A DNA stretch of 64,000 nt. It comes from Lepidodermella squamata. Lineage: Eukaryota > Gastrotricha. Within the stretch, counting starts at the first letter, position 1. Every line of letters begins with the position of its first letter. This document shows, one piece after another, positions 12,378-25,900 of the stretch. The DNA lies in contig JBLDXI010000019.1 of assembly GCA_047495785.1 (NCBI GenBank), forward strand, positions 3,224,001-3,288,000, given 5' to 3'. The translations under genes and the position numbers were made by a program. The notes under the pieces were generated by a model. That model had not been told where the DNA came from and did not search any database. It worked only from the letters and a program-made list of their open reading frames with translations.

Positions 12378-13927
12378 AGTAAATTCTAATGTCTCTACAT
12401 TGATCGAGAATTTGAATTAATAGAAAAATGGGCAATTTTTATAATATTTTTAAGACGCTTTTTAGCGTTAAAGATTTCCGAAAAATTAGCTGAGCTATTG
12501 CCATAATTTCCCGGAAAAAAATGAATATTTTTACGGCGATAGTATTCTCTATCAGAACATCAGGGTGAAGAAGGCCTTTGGCATGAGCAGCATGAGAAAT
12601 AATAATAATAATGCATATTACGCTTTGCCGAATCAATGAAGCGTGCGAATTGCACATGAACCCAAACACATGTGGTCAAAACACATCATCTCGAGACAAA
12701 GATTTCGCACCTTGATGTTAACACTTCATTAACTCGTTAGACTGAATTTTTGTCGCAGTCAAGGTATTTTTAAATTATAGCGTGCGTCTTATGCTCAATC
12801 GGCAAATTAAGGAAAAAATTAAGGCGGTGTTCTCTTTTCATACTAAATTTTAATGAATGGAAATGAAGAAAAAATAGAAAATGATTGTGTGCTGTCCTTG
12901 TTGCTTCCCCAGTAAAATTTACGTTCGTCTCATTTTTCTACTCTTATCATTCATTTTTTATCTTTTTGTCTATTTTTATTTATCAATAAAAATTATCTCT
13001 CAAACAATAAAGGAACAAAGTCCGTCGCCGAGTTTTTTCTCATTGACCGCATATTACGCGGATTTTTATCACGCCAAGCTGCGTATAAGCGGAAGGTGAT
13101 AAATTGTCGGAGCGGTGAGATATTTTCCGCATGCCTGCACCGGTCAGTTACGATATAGGTAATATTGCAGGAAGACGCGCACTGCTGTAAGAAAAATGCC
13201 GCTGAAACCAGCACTCGCACGGCGACACTGTGATGACCTGTGCGATGGCTTTCTCTATATAATACAACTTGAGCAATAAATAATAACGCGAAAGTGCTTC
13301 TGAAAATTATTTCAACTGGCGATGATTATGATCACGTATCGCGTTGCTAAATTGAACGCACGTCGACCTGTAATAAAACACGCCGTGCGCTATCAATTTG
13401 TCGTCTGGGTCATCGCATGTGCGCGCGATTTAGGCCAAGTTGCTTGAAATAAATAATAATACGGGTGTCTTCTCGCTTAATACGTGGCCTACTTGAACAG
13501 ATAGATACCACCGCGCAAGACATCTGAGATGAAATTTATCAAACCGCCGGAAGTCGGATTTGTTTACCCAAGAGATTAAGCTCACGGCGCGGTTATTCTT
13601 TGCAATGTGTTGCGCTGTTACGCCCGCCCTCCCTCGTTTCATTTCGTTCACTCAGCTGAAACAAAAGCAGCTTGTTTCATCAATCTTTTATATACAGGAC
13701 AAACCAAGTCGCACGTACTAGTGAAATGGAGGAAGACACGCGCCCAACTACGATAACCGGCCTTCAATCTGCTGCACTTGTTACGATTTCTTCACAGCGA
13801 GATTGTGCCTAATTTTCGAAAATTTCTCCAAATTTAGCTAGCCTATGCGTTGCTGTTGATTTTTTGCGATATTTTATTGATTTTTTTCACCTAATTTTTA
13901 GATGGCCTCTTATTAACAACAAGTGCC
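12378..13927. other. intergenic between divergent genes, likely promoters
   Basis: No convincing ORF. TATA-like sequences (tatataata near 13256, tttatatac near 13688) lie upstream of the sushi-domain gene; the second could serve a long 5' UTR. The 72-aa hydrophobic ORF at 12881 was not accepted. Confidence 0.4.
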
Positions 13928-16900
13928 ATGTTAATAAGGACCTGTTTGGTTACTGTTGTTGTCGTTTTAACTGCGACTTCGTCGAGAGCAAGTGACGGTG
14001 AGTACGACTTCTTTCGATTGTTTTAGTTACTGGTTTACTTCCGAGAATATGCCGACTATTCTAGCCTATTTGCCCATTTAATCTGATTATTGAATATTGG
14101 CTGGATACAACTTTCTCTTCCAAATTCACATGCACGAACATGGACATTTTATGATAAATAGAATTTGCTGTGATTTTATGATTCATCCATTTTTCTTGTT
14201 TATAGGTCATTAGTCGAATGGCCAAGATATGTAAATTGCCCTAAATTTGCGAAAAATTGAGCTCTCCGTTCAAGTAGCATCGACATTTAATCGAAAAATC
14301 CCAATTTATTGAGAAAAATTGACAAAAGGCATACAAATTTGAACAAAACCTGTTAAATATCAACCTGTGCCTAAGAAATTTTGAAGTGTGAGCTTGATTT
14401 GCGCAAGTTGATTGCAGATTTCCCTGCAAATTTTAAGAATTTCTTTTGCATTTTACCTGATTTTTGGGAATTGAAAAACTGTTTGGCTCGTTCTTGGCTA
14501 CTAGCGGGTAATTTTGACATTCTTTTGCGTATTCAACGGCCTTGAGCTTAGAGATTCAACAATTGGGCGCAATTTTGAAAAATTAAGGTGGCGAATCAGT
14601 CAGGTTTTACCTCAAATTAATGCTGCCGAAAATTGCCCCAATTTCACCGGATTTTAACATAAGTTGCCCTGCTGAAACCAGTAGACGGATTTTATTTTTC
14701 TTCGATTTCAGAAGAATTCCTTTTCGAAGATAATAGGGTTTCCTAACGCTACATCCAAGATAAACTGCCCGTGAATTTCCCTGAAAATCGAATTTCGCTC
14801 TAATCAGCTAGATTTTTATGCCAGGCAAAAGCGGACAATTTTATGCAAAAAATCCCCAAATTATTAACCCCGACAGCCTGTAGTGCCCAAAGTTACCTTG
14901 ATAAAAGATCACCCCGCGTTGCGGTACCATTTTTTTCCTTATTTCTGAAGACAGAAGTTTTTCTTATTTTTAACTGATTTATTTATTTTTTATTTTTCTA
15001 AAATTTAAAATTTAAAATTTAATTTTGTTACAGAAGCAAGTTGTTCCGCTGGTATTCGCATCGATGAGCGGTTGCAAGTTCGGCCCGGCACGTGGGCAAA
15101 TATCTGCCCGGACATGCAAATCACATGTGCTGGCCAGGTGTCAAAATGGGAATTCCACAGCGTAGTCGCCGACGGTTCGACCTTCTACCTATCAATATGG
15201 AGAAGAACCGGGACCAACTCGTACGTCCTGGTCGGATATAACGCGATAAACGCGACAAAAGTCGGCCTTCAAAATTACCTAGTGCCGCCCGATCAGCAGA
15301 TCAGGGCGCAGATCGGTGATTTTGTCGGGATTTTCTACGAGAAACCGGGCATAACCGGCGCGATTCCGTACGCGGCCGCGGCCCAGCCGACGGATACGGC
15401 GATTGCGGACCCGACGGCGCCGGGCGGCACGGCGAATTATTACCACTGCATTACTTTCGAGTCGTACCGGTTTCAGCTTCAAACGCAGATGAGAAGCGCT
15501 GGTTTTGTCCAAGTTTTGGCCTATCCAGTCAGGAGAGCTTACGCTGTCAAAGTATTCGTCGGTAAGAAATTATCAATATAATATAATTCCAATTTTTGCT
15601 CGTTGACAAATTCCTCAAATTTTGTATTTTTCATTGAGCTGAAAATTCGAGAATAAATTAATTTCTTCAGATTTAGGCCTTCAAACTAAAATACTCATCA
15701 ATTCGGCATTTTTTGCAAAAGCGATTTTCGCAGAATTTAGAGGACATTTTTCATGATTTTTTTCACTCACTTTATTTTCTGAATATTTTGAATATTTCTT
15801 TTCATAATGAAATTAATTTTTATTTAGTCAACAATATTTCATGATTTATTTTTATCAATTTAGGTCCGACTGAATTCGATTGTTCTGCTGGTCAAAGAGT
15901 ACCTGATGCCCCTAGAATAACGTCGAGTTCGTATGCGCAACTATGCTTCAATATGATGTTCACGTGCTCGGGTGTTCTCGATCGGTGGGACTACTACAGC
16001 TCACTAGAGTAAGTCTGAAATTAATTTAAAAAATTCACTGTTAAACAAAAAAATTGAAAATTTGAAGTTAAAAAATTGAACTGTTTCTCATTTTTATGAA
16101 AATTAATCAGATATCAGATATCTTACCTTAAAATTTACAAGAAAATCCAGAGAATTCTGGGGAAAATTGAGAAATTGTTTACCTTCGAATCATTTTCAGT
16201 TTGAAATTGCGATTAAAACTATTTTTTTTCATTTATTTCATTTTTTTAGTGATGGCTCGGTTTTCTACTTGTCAGTATGGCGGCATTTATTTGACGATAA
16301 ATTCGCTCTAATCGGTCTAACCCGACTAAACGCAACCCGCCGTGGCCGTCAGACCCACGAGCTCACGCCATCCGAGCAATTTCGGGTTGTCGCCGGCGAT
16401 TTTTGCGGCGTTTTCTATGAATTACCGCAAATTATGGGCGCCATACCTAGCGTCACCCCGTTCCAGGGTGACCCACAGCCGACCGAATTTTACGACTGCG
16501 CGGCTTCGGCGTTTTACGCCCCGGTTATCGATACGCAGATGAAGGGGCATGGATTTGTTCAAATTGAGCGCAGAACGGAGAAAAAAGTTCTCAGTTTTCA
16601 AGGTAAATTTTGCAGAAATTCTTTCAAAAATATCTCCGACCCGGATTTTTCGACAATAATTTCAAACTTGTTGAATTTGCAAAATTAGGAGAAATCGATA
16701 TTTTTGGAATTTGTTTTTAGCAAATTTGGTGTTAGACTAATAAATTCAGGGTTACCTCTTTAAAATCTAAAAATAAAATTTAAAATTTAGAATTACAGTT
16801 TTTCAAATGTTGCAGAGGCCCAAAAATGAGTTGACCCAATTTCATATGTCTAGAATTAATTTTTTTCAACTGAGGACTTGACTTTGGTATGTCTTTTTCG

Positions 16901-19900
16901 AAATTTTCTAGGTTTTGTGAAAGCCGTCGAACAAACCGAGTGCCGAAACCCGCCCGAAGTGCAGCATAGCCGTGTTATCGGAACCGGCAACACCGTCGGA
17001 GCGTCTCGAACCTACATCTGCGACTCGGGCTACGTGCTAGTCGGCGCTGAGACCATTCTATGCGGCTCAAGCGGCGACTGGCAGCCGTCGTTGCCGGAGT
17101 GCCGCCGCATCCCGGCGACGAGTTGTGGCCCGCCGCCGGAAGTTGCGAATTCGCGAAATAATTACACGGGTGAAAATACGGTTGGTACAAAAATCGGCTA
17201 CTCTTGCTTGCCTGGGTTTTATTTGATCGGCGATTCTGTGGTCGATTGCCAAGTTGTCGAAGGCATTTGGACTACACCGCCTCTTTGCAAAGGTGAGTAA
17301 AATATTTTTTAATTTTAATTAATTAATTTTTGATTTTTCGTAATTTTCTAATAACAGAAATTCATTATGACTGTGCGATTGGATCGACGCCGCTGCCGAA
17401 TACGGATAGCCCTATTCAAAGGCCGACTTTGAATGCTTTCCCATCGCTGCGATTCGACTGTGATGCCGAAATTACGTATTGGGAATTTTATTCGACTGCG
17501 ACTGAACCGACGCCGATTTACTTCGACGTTTGGCGGCAAATGGACGAGGATAAATACGAATTGACTGGGTCTAATAGGTAAACATCAAACTCAAAATTTC
17601 AAAACAATTGAAAAAATCCTCAAATTTTGATAAAAACTAACAAGAGAACGAAAATACCTCAGAGAATTCGATCTCTTCGTAACGAATTCTTTTGGTATCG
17701 AAGAGATCGAATTCGTCTGGGACAGTAATTCTTGAAGTACTGTACTATTTTAATATTAATTAATTTGTTTTAAATTTTGGCTGTTTCTGATTTTACGTTT
17801 CGGTTGAATATTTGAAAATTCTCATTTGATTCAAATTTATGGGAAAATTAAAAAAATCGAGGACGATAAAGCGTTTCCCAGAAGTTGCGCAACTATTTTT
17901 TAATTTGTCAACTTGTCAAAATTGTCAACTAATTTTCGTAAATTGAACATACTGAGAGAATACTCTTTTACCCGCGATTTAACAGAAAAAATTTATTGGA
18001 GAAAACCCTGAAAACCCCGATGGCAACTGCTTTGGTAATTTCCGGTATTTTACCCGCTTGGAGTACATTTCTCCGGGCAAAGTTCTCGTAATTTTAGGAT
18101 TTTTCTAAAAGTTGTCTGGCCGTGAGATGCTCATTTCAGAGTTTCTGAACCCCTTTCCGTGTATTTTCTTTGCTTGCGTTACTTGAGGGACACGCCGTAT
18201 TATCCAATTTAATGATTATTTGAACATTTTAATGTCGATTTTTGCCTTGATTAGGTACGTCGCAACATCAAAGGGCCAAATACTGTTCGAAGTGCCAAGC
18301 GATTTCCGCATCAAAGTCACCCGAGGCGATTTCATCGGTGTCCACTACGAAAACAGCGCCAGGTCCGCAGTCGTGCCGTACTTCGACAAAACGCTGTTCC
18401 GCCACCGCCGCGAAATCGCAGGACCCGACCAGCAACAACAGCCGATGCACATGGACGAAAGCATCGTACCAGCAACGTACTACGACCTGCTCGAGAAAAA
18501 TATCACTGAATCGGATCTGCAGAGCTACATCGCCCAGAACTACTACTTCTCGTTCAGGTCGAATGTCCTGAAGGGCGCCAGGTCACCCTCGTTGAAGGCG
18601 TACGCGGTCGGCATACCCGGCTGCGGAGTCCCGCCCCCGGTCCGATACGCCAAATTCACCTTCATCAACGATATCGCGACCTACAAGTGCTTCTCGGAGT
18701 TCGAAATGCAGGGCGATGCGACGATTCGGTGCCGGAAGGGCAAGTGGCAGACGCCGCCGTCTTGCCAATTGAAATCGCTCTGCGCCCTGGGTCGACCCAT
18801 CGCGAACCGCCCACCGCTCGGCCTCGGGTCTTACCTCACAATTTTCATCAACAACCAATTTACCTGCGAGGGTGTGTTGACTGAGTGGGATTTGTACTCG
18901 AACTCGAACCGAGGCACAGTTGTGTATCTCGACGTTTGGGAGCCGGTGCCGGACCAGCCGAATTCTTACCGCCGCGTTGGGTCGAATCGATTTTCCGGGG
19001 TGGAGCGTGGCCAGGTGACGTACCGCGTGCCGGTTGATAAGCAGATCTATGTGAAGCCGGGTATGCTGTTCGGCTACCACTACGATTCGACGCAGCTGAA
19101 CCAGGACGCGCTGGTCATCCCGCACGCGTCGGCGTCATCGCCTGACCCCTGGGCGGCTGCGGATTTGTTTGATGGTTACATTCTGAATTACGACGAGGAC
19201 CAGTTGCAGCTGCAGAGTGACGTCATCACTATTCAGGTGCGATTGTTTAACCGTTATTCCTGAAATATAGAATATACAGTAATCTTACTGATGGAGGTTC
19301 CTGCCTGATACAAGGAATTGAGAGGAGGGAATCCATTGTTTTGCCAAAATTGCGAAACCCAAGGTCTTGATTTCATCAAGATTGCTGCTGCATAGTGCTG
19401 AATGGTGAAGGATTCAGATTCAGATTAAGCGGAACCAAATTACAAAACTTGGCATTAAACGCATAACAAGTCGAATTTTCGAAAATTTGTGTAAAATTGC
19501 GATTCAACCGTGTTCTCAAAGTGATGATCAACTCTGATTTTTATGGTAATTTATTTGGATTTTTCAAATTAATCAAGAAATTCCCGAAAGTTCTGAAGAT
19601 TCACCCCTTGGCGAATTTATTATCAATTTTGTATTTATCAGCAGCCAAATTTCGTTTTGTCGTAAGGAACCACCAAATTTCAGGTTGAACAATTGAAGAA
19701 ATTTGACGAATCACGCGCAAATTGTTTCAGAGAATTATCTAACTTTTTTGTTCAATCAAAGATCTCGTTTTGGAAAGTGAGAAATAACCAAATTTCTTCA
19801 ACATTTGGCTCCTCTCATTTTCTTTCTAATTTTCTTGGGAAAATTTAAACTCAATAATTCGTCTAGTCTCTTAGGAAAAAATTCAAGAATTAAGTTGGCT

Positions 19901-22900
19901 GCCCAACCATTTGCCGTGTGATAGAGAATTCCAGTTAGGTATGAGCTTTTGTCCGATAAGGTACGGCTCAAAGCTGAAAATTCAATAAAATTAGCCCATT
20001 TTCATTTTTGAAAAAGGAGTTCCAATGTTTGCTAAAACTCATCTCGTATGCTCATTTTTTCTGTAAATCACTGTAAATCAGCTTAACTGTTATTTCGAAA
20101 AATGTCCACCATCAAACTAAAATTCTGTTCAGGCGCTATCAACTAGGTGAAAATTGTCCATTTCTCAGCGCTCTAAACATTTCAAAAGTTGTCGGAAAAT
20201 GATCGTAAAATTTTCAGAGACAAATTTAGCTTTTCAATCGTGAATAAGAGGCTGGACACACAGCTTCCTGAGTTGAGGAAAGATTGTAAAGTCGCAAAAT
20301 AATCGGAACAATTTAAAGCACCTGATACTCCGTATAATGTCAACCCTCAAAACATTACCGATGTAGGTACATTGAATTCTGTAGAATTTATCGAAAATTA
20401 TCCAATTCATTGCGAAATTATTTTCTAATTTTTATTAAAGGAAGGTGTCACGTCAAAAGAGCTTCGAATCCCCGCGCTGCGAGCCACCGTTCGCAGCGCC
20501 ATGGCCGACTGCGGCATCCCCCGCGGCATCCCGAACGGCGGCGTGCGGTACACGCGCACGCACCAGGGCGCGCAGGCGACGTATTACTGCAACGACGGCT
20601 TCACGATCTACGGCGAGGCGAACGTGACGTGCCGCGGCGACGAAACGTGGGGCCAGGCGCCGTCCTGCAAGGAGATGTGCAACGTCGGCCGCGACGAGGT
20701 GAAGAACTACCCCGACTCGGCCACCATCACCAACCTGTGGCTGAACGTCTTCGACGGGCTGCAATTCACGTGCCCGGGCAAGGTCATCGCGTGGAAGTTC
20801 TACTCGCGAATCCCTGATGCCATTGTGTACTTCGGCGTCTGGGAGCGGACGACGGCGTCGGGCGGGTCGGAGACGTGGCGGTTGGTTCGCGCGAATCAGA
20901 TCAAGGTGAAACAGCCCGGTGTTCAAACGTACCCGTTATCGCCCGATGAGCAGATCTACGTGCGACCCGGCCAGGCCGTTGGTATCCACTACGAGAAGTC
21001 GGAGGGCTCGATTTCGGATTTGGTCGTCCCTACGACGTATTCGTTTACGGCGCATGGCGATAAGCTGTACAACACGCATGTCATCGACTGGGGCAATGTC
21101 GATATTATGAATCATGAGGGCCTTGTTACGTTCGATCCGCAGTCGAATAGCAGGTCGTGGCTGAACGAGAAACGAGCGCCGGCTATTCAAGCCCTTGTTG
21201 AGCGTAAGTTTTTTATTCACATTTGAATCACTCGTATTAGGTCGTCCTCGAATCATTTGAAAACAAATTCCCTTTCAATAGAAAATTTCAAAAATTTCAA
21301 TTGAATTTTCTTCATCATTTTGCGGTCTAAATTTTGAATTTTTGAATATTGATTTTTGAAATTGTAGCTTCTTCTTAAATATTGATTCGAAAATTTCTTA
21401 TGGAATATTTTAGCCGATTAATATTTGAAGCAATTTCGTTCTTAATCAGTGAACAGAGACTTGATAGGATTAGTTGGAAAAACTCGGAAATCCGAGGGGG
21501 TCAAAAAGGCTTAAGCTTTTAGAATCTGGGAATCTAACTTTAGTACCTAGCAATAAAGGGTAATTATATGGTTTCCTACTCGCTCTCAGAAGTCTTCAAA
21601 AAACTACACTTAACTAACTTCCTTCAGAATTATGACTTCGACCTCCCCGCATATGCTTAGCTACTCGCTTCAAAATAACATTTTTCATGATTTCCTTTTT
21701 TCTCCTGTTTTCAGAAACTGAAATGTCTTGCTTTGGCGGTTGGATCATTGCTGACAATCCTGGCATCGAACCGACTGTTTGGCTGACTCTTTTCATGGAT
21801 ATTCGATTCCAGGTAAATTTTGTTTAAAAATATGGAAATTTATCTAGAGAAACAGGGTGTGTTCATGGACTTTGGAGCTGCCAGGGATGGACATTTTTTT
21901 CTATATTTCTCAAAATTACTGTTGGAGAATTTCCACTAAAACTTACTCGAAAACATCTTCCAATTGACAAAGCAGAGCGCTAAATTTTCATTTTCTTCCC
22001 CGGTCTTCGGTCTGGCCGAGCTGGGGGATGATACCCCTGATAATTGCTGTAGAGAAAATTATAGTCCTGATTAGCCTAATTCAACGTTATAGCTTTACTG
22101 CCGTTTTTGGAATTCATGTCTAATTCTTGGATCATTTTTACAGTGCAGTATGGAAATTGAATCGTGGGAATTTTATTCGCTGAGCGACGACGGTACAACC
22201 GTATTCCTGGACGTGTGGCGCGAGGTCGAAGGCCGCAAGTACGAACTCATCGGCTCGAACAGCGTGCAAGTCAACAAAAAAGGCCGCAACGTGTTCGAAG
22301 TCGACCAGGCCGACCGCATCCGAGTCGTAGCAGGCGATTTCATCGGTAAAATTTCAGCTTGAAATCTCGAAATTCGCAAAAATCAAAATTCAATCGCTGA
22401 TTTTAAAATTTAAAATCGAAAATTAGAATATTTTCAATTTCTGACTTTTCTTGTTTTTTAGTCTGAATTTATTCACAGAATTGTTCCATTTGTTAGTCTT
22501 GTTACCTACTTATATTTTTTCAATAATTTTTAGGTATTCACTACGCCAAGCGCGAAGGTCCTGGTGTGATCGTTTACTTCAACGAAAAAGTGATTGGAAA
22601 TTTCCAAGGCCAGTTGTCTCGCTACCTCGAAAAGGACGTGCGGGAAGTCGACATTCGCGACGAAATTAAAACATCCTACTACGTCGCTTTCGTTAACCAA
22701 CTGCCGCAAGTCGGCCGTGTCCCATCGCTCATGGCCCTAGGTCGAGAATTCTCCGACTGCGGCATGCCGCCTCGCATTCCGAACGGCTATTTCACCGTGA
22801 AAACAACCACGGTCGGCTCGGTAGCGACTTACGCGTGCCATAAGGAATACAAGTTGGAGGGAAATATCATTTCGACGTGTAAAAAAGACCTGAAATGGAC

Positions 22901-25900
22901 TGATGCGCCTCAGTGTGTTCTCAAAGGTACGCTATTTTAAAAAAAATTTCGAAATTTTGTTGGGGCCCGAGCCCGATTTCGGCTCGTACGCGTTCCGGTC
23001 GGAAAATATTTTCATTTTTTTCAATTTTCTAAAAAATATTAAATTTATTTTTAAACATTTGAAATTTTTAATTTTTAAAATAATAAAAAAAATGGAAATT
23101 TCCTTGAAATTTCGAGATTTTAATATATTTTTTATATTTTTCTGAAATTTAGAGCAATGTAACGTTGGACCTCAGGTGTACCCGCAAGCGCTTCCGAACG
23201 CCGGTGCTTGGCTAACCGTGTTCACCAGCCTCGAAATAGCTTGCCACGGTCGCATTGCCGGTTGGACTTTCTACTCGAATACGGCCGGAAATCCGATTTA
23301 TTTCGCCGTTTGGGAGAAAATTAACGCGACTGATTATTTGATGCTGGGTTCGAATCGCGTCATTCCGTCCAGGACTGGCCTGCAAACGGTTGCCGTCAAC
23401 CCGGATGAGATGATACTGGTTAGACCTGGAAATGTCATCGGTTATCATTACGACGACACGAGGTAAGCCTTCGAAATTTATTTTAAAAATTATTCAAAAA
23501 TTTCAAAAATTTCAAAATTTAAATTTTCAGATTTTTCAGTTTTTGTAAAAATTTTATTTTAACTATTTAACTTTTAGATTGCCTCAATCACTTTTGGTTT
23601 TGCCTCACGCCGATGCCGCTATGCCTGGGCCTTATAAAGACATGCCAATGTATGACGTATACGTCGAACCTATGTCACACCACCAAATTCAACAGGAGCG
23701 AAATCGCGTTCACTTTTCATCGATAAAATTCGAAAATAACCGAGTTGCCGCGTTGCAAGCCTCCATTCAGGAATCTGACTTCAACTGTGTCGCTGGGCAG
23801 GTGTATAGCAATAACGACGGCACCCCACCCGGCCAGGCGTTAAACATTTTCCCATCGCTGCAATTCCCGTGCTCACTCGAAGTCCGATCGTGGGAATTTT
23901 ACAGCTTGAAGGACGATGGTACGGTGGTTTACTTCGATGTTTGGCGCAAAGTTGGCGATGATAAGTTCGAATTGGTCGGTTCAAATCGCATCCAAGCGAC
24001 TACTATTGGCCAGCAGATCTACGAAGTTCCGCCCAAGCTCAGGATCCGGTGAGCAATTTTAAAATATTTTAGAAAATGTTGAAAAATTCAAAAAATCACC
24101 TTAAAATTAATGTCGCAATTTTTGAAATTTATTGCTATTCTCGGAGAATTAGATATTTTCATGAAATATTTAAAATCTAAAATGTACTTCAAATTTAAAA
24201 TTTTATAAATGTTTGAATTTTTAAACAATTTTTTTAAATTATAGCGCTGGTGTCGGTGATTTTATCGGAATTCACTATGAATCGGCGAATGGCGATGGTG
24301 TTGTGCCGTTTTTCACTCATCTCAACCCCGGTCGGTACCTCGGCCAGCTGCAAGATTTCCTCGACAAGGTCGTCGGGCATGCCGGAATCATGCAGGAAAT
24401 CAACAAGAATTTCTACGTCTCATTCGGTAAAGACATGCAGTTGAAGAAGAAAATTCCAGCCCTGGTCGCGCTGGGTAACAGACTGCCAGGTTGTGGCATG
24501 CCGCCGTCGTTGCTTTTCGGCGCTTATTCGGTGCAGAATACTGAAATCGACGCTGTTGCGGTGTATAGCTGTTACGAAGGCTTCGAGCTGATTGGCCAGC
24601 CGACGACCGTTTGCGCGGCTGATAGCAGCTGGTCGAATCCACCCAGTTGCCAATTGAAAAGTAAGTTGACCTAATTTTTATTTTTTACATCGAAAAGTTA
24701 TTTATAAAAATTCGGATGTAATTGATAATTTTCAATAATTTAGTTCAATTTTTCGATAATTATTTCACCAAGTTTTCCGATTATCATTTTTGATAGGAGT
24801 TTTCAGGATTTTGTTCAGAATTCCGCTTCAAAAAGTAGAGCGAGTGGGATATTTCGAAAATTGTATATTTTAATCTGAAACTTAATACCGAAAAATTTCG
24901 AATGCTGAAAGAATTAACCGAAAATTACCGAACTGGTTTTCGGGATTCTCCCAGTAAATGGATTTTGAACCTCATTAAATTGTGAAAAATCGAAAACTTC
25001 TAAAATTTGAAATGCTAGAAAAAATTCCGAAAACCCGCGACCGGGTATTTTCGGGATTTACGCGGTAAATTAACCCGGTTAATATACCCGATTAGCAAGG
25101 AAGCTCGTTGAGTTAACTGGAATAGTAATTATCTGGATTTCGGATTTTCTCTGAAATTTCCTAAATTTTTCGAATTTAATTTCAGAACTGTGCCAGTCGG
25201 GCCGTGAAGTCGCGGATGTTCAACTCGCCAATGTCGCCACGCTGCTCAACGTTTTCTCGAACATGTACATCGAATGCGACGGCGTCATCGCCGGCTGGAC
25301 GTTCTACTCGATGTGCGAGGCGTGTTCGATCTACCTCGCCGCGTGGGAACAGGCGGCCGGCTACACGTACCGCATGATCGGCTTCAACCGCGTTGTAGTC
25401 ACCCGCCGCGGCATTCAGACCTACGTCGTGCCAGTTGAGGAGCAGATTCCAGTTAAGAAAGGCGATGTCGTCGGTTATCACTACGACTCTTGGGACACGT
25501 TCCAGTCGAGGGCCGTCATCCCGCACGCCGACCAGGTCAAGCCGTTCCCGTACACGTATCCGGACGATTTCTACGACGGCTTTTCGAAAAATCTCGGTCA
25601 TGCGGATATTTTGGCGCAGGGTAAACGAGTGGATTTCAACGGTTTCAAGCAAGTTCAGTGGCGAGTTCCGGCATTAGCTGTCTACGTCAAATGTAAGTCT
25701 TCTAGTTCATTTTATTCGAAATTGTTACAATTTTAAAGATTTTTAAAATGCTTACCTATACATCGAATCATTTTGAAAAGTGTGGAGTGATACGAAAAAT
25801 ATCATAAATGTAAGATAACTGGTTCATAAGTTTCTCAGCATAAGTTTCTCAGCAAATCCGAGTTGCCAAAGTGGGCGAAATTTTTTCATATTTTTTTTGC

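Noticed and set aside
12881-13099. 72-aa hydrophobic plus-strand ORF
   Set aside because: Low-complexity, no splice partner or conserved motif; composition follows the T-rich DNA.
18583-19125. 180-aa minus-strand ORF
   Set aside because: Arg-rich antisense shadow of GC-rich exon 7 of the sushi-domain gene.
20410-20817. 135-aa plus-strand ORF
   Set aside because: Out-of-frame reading of exon 8; the true frame carries the sushi Cys pattern.
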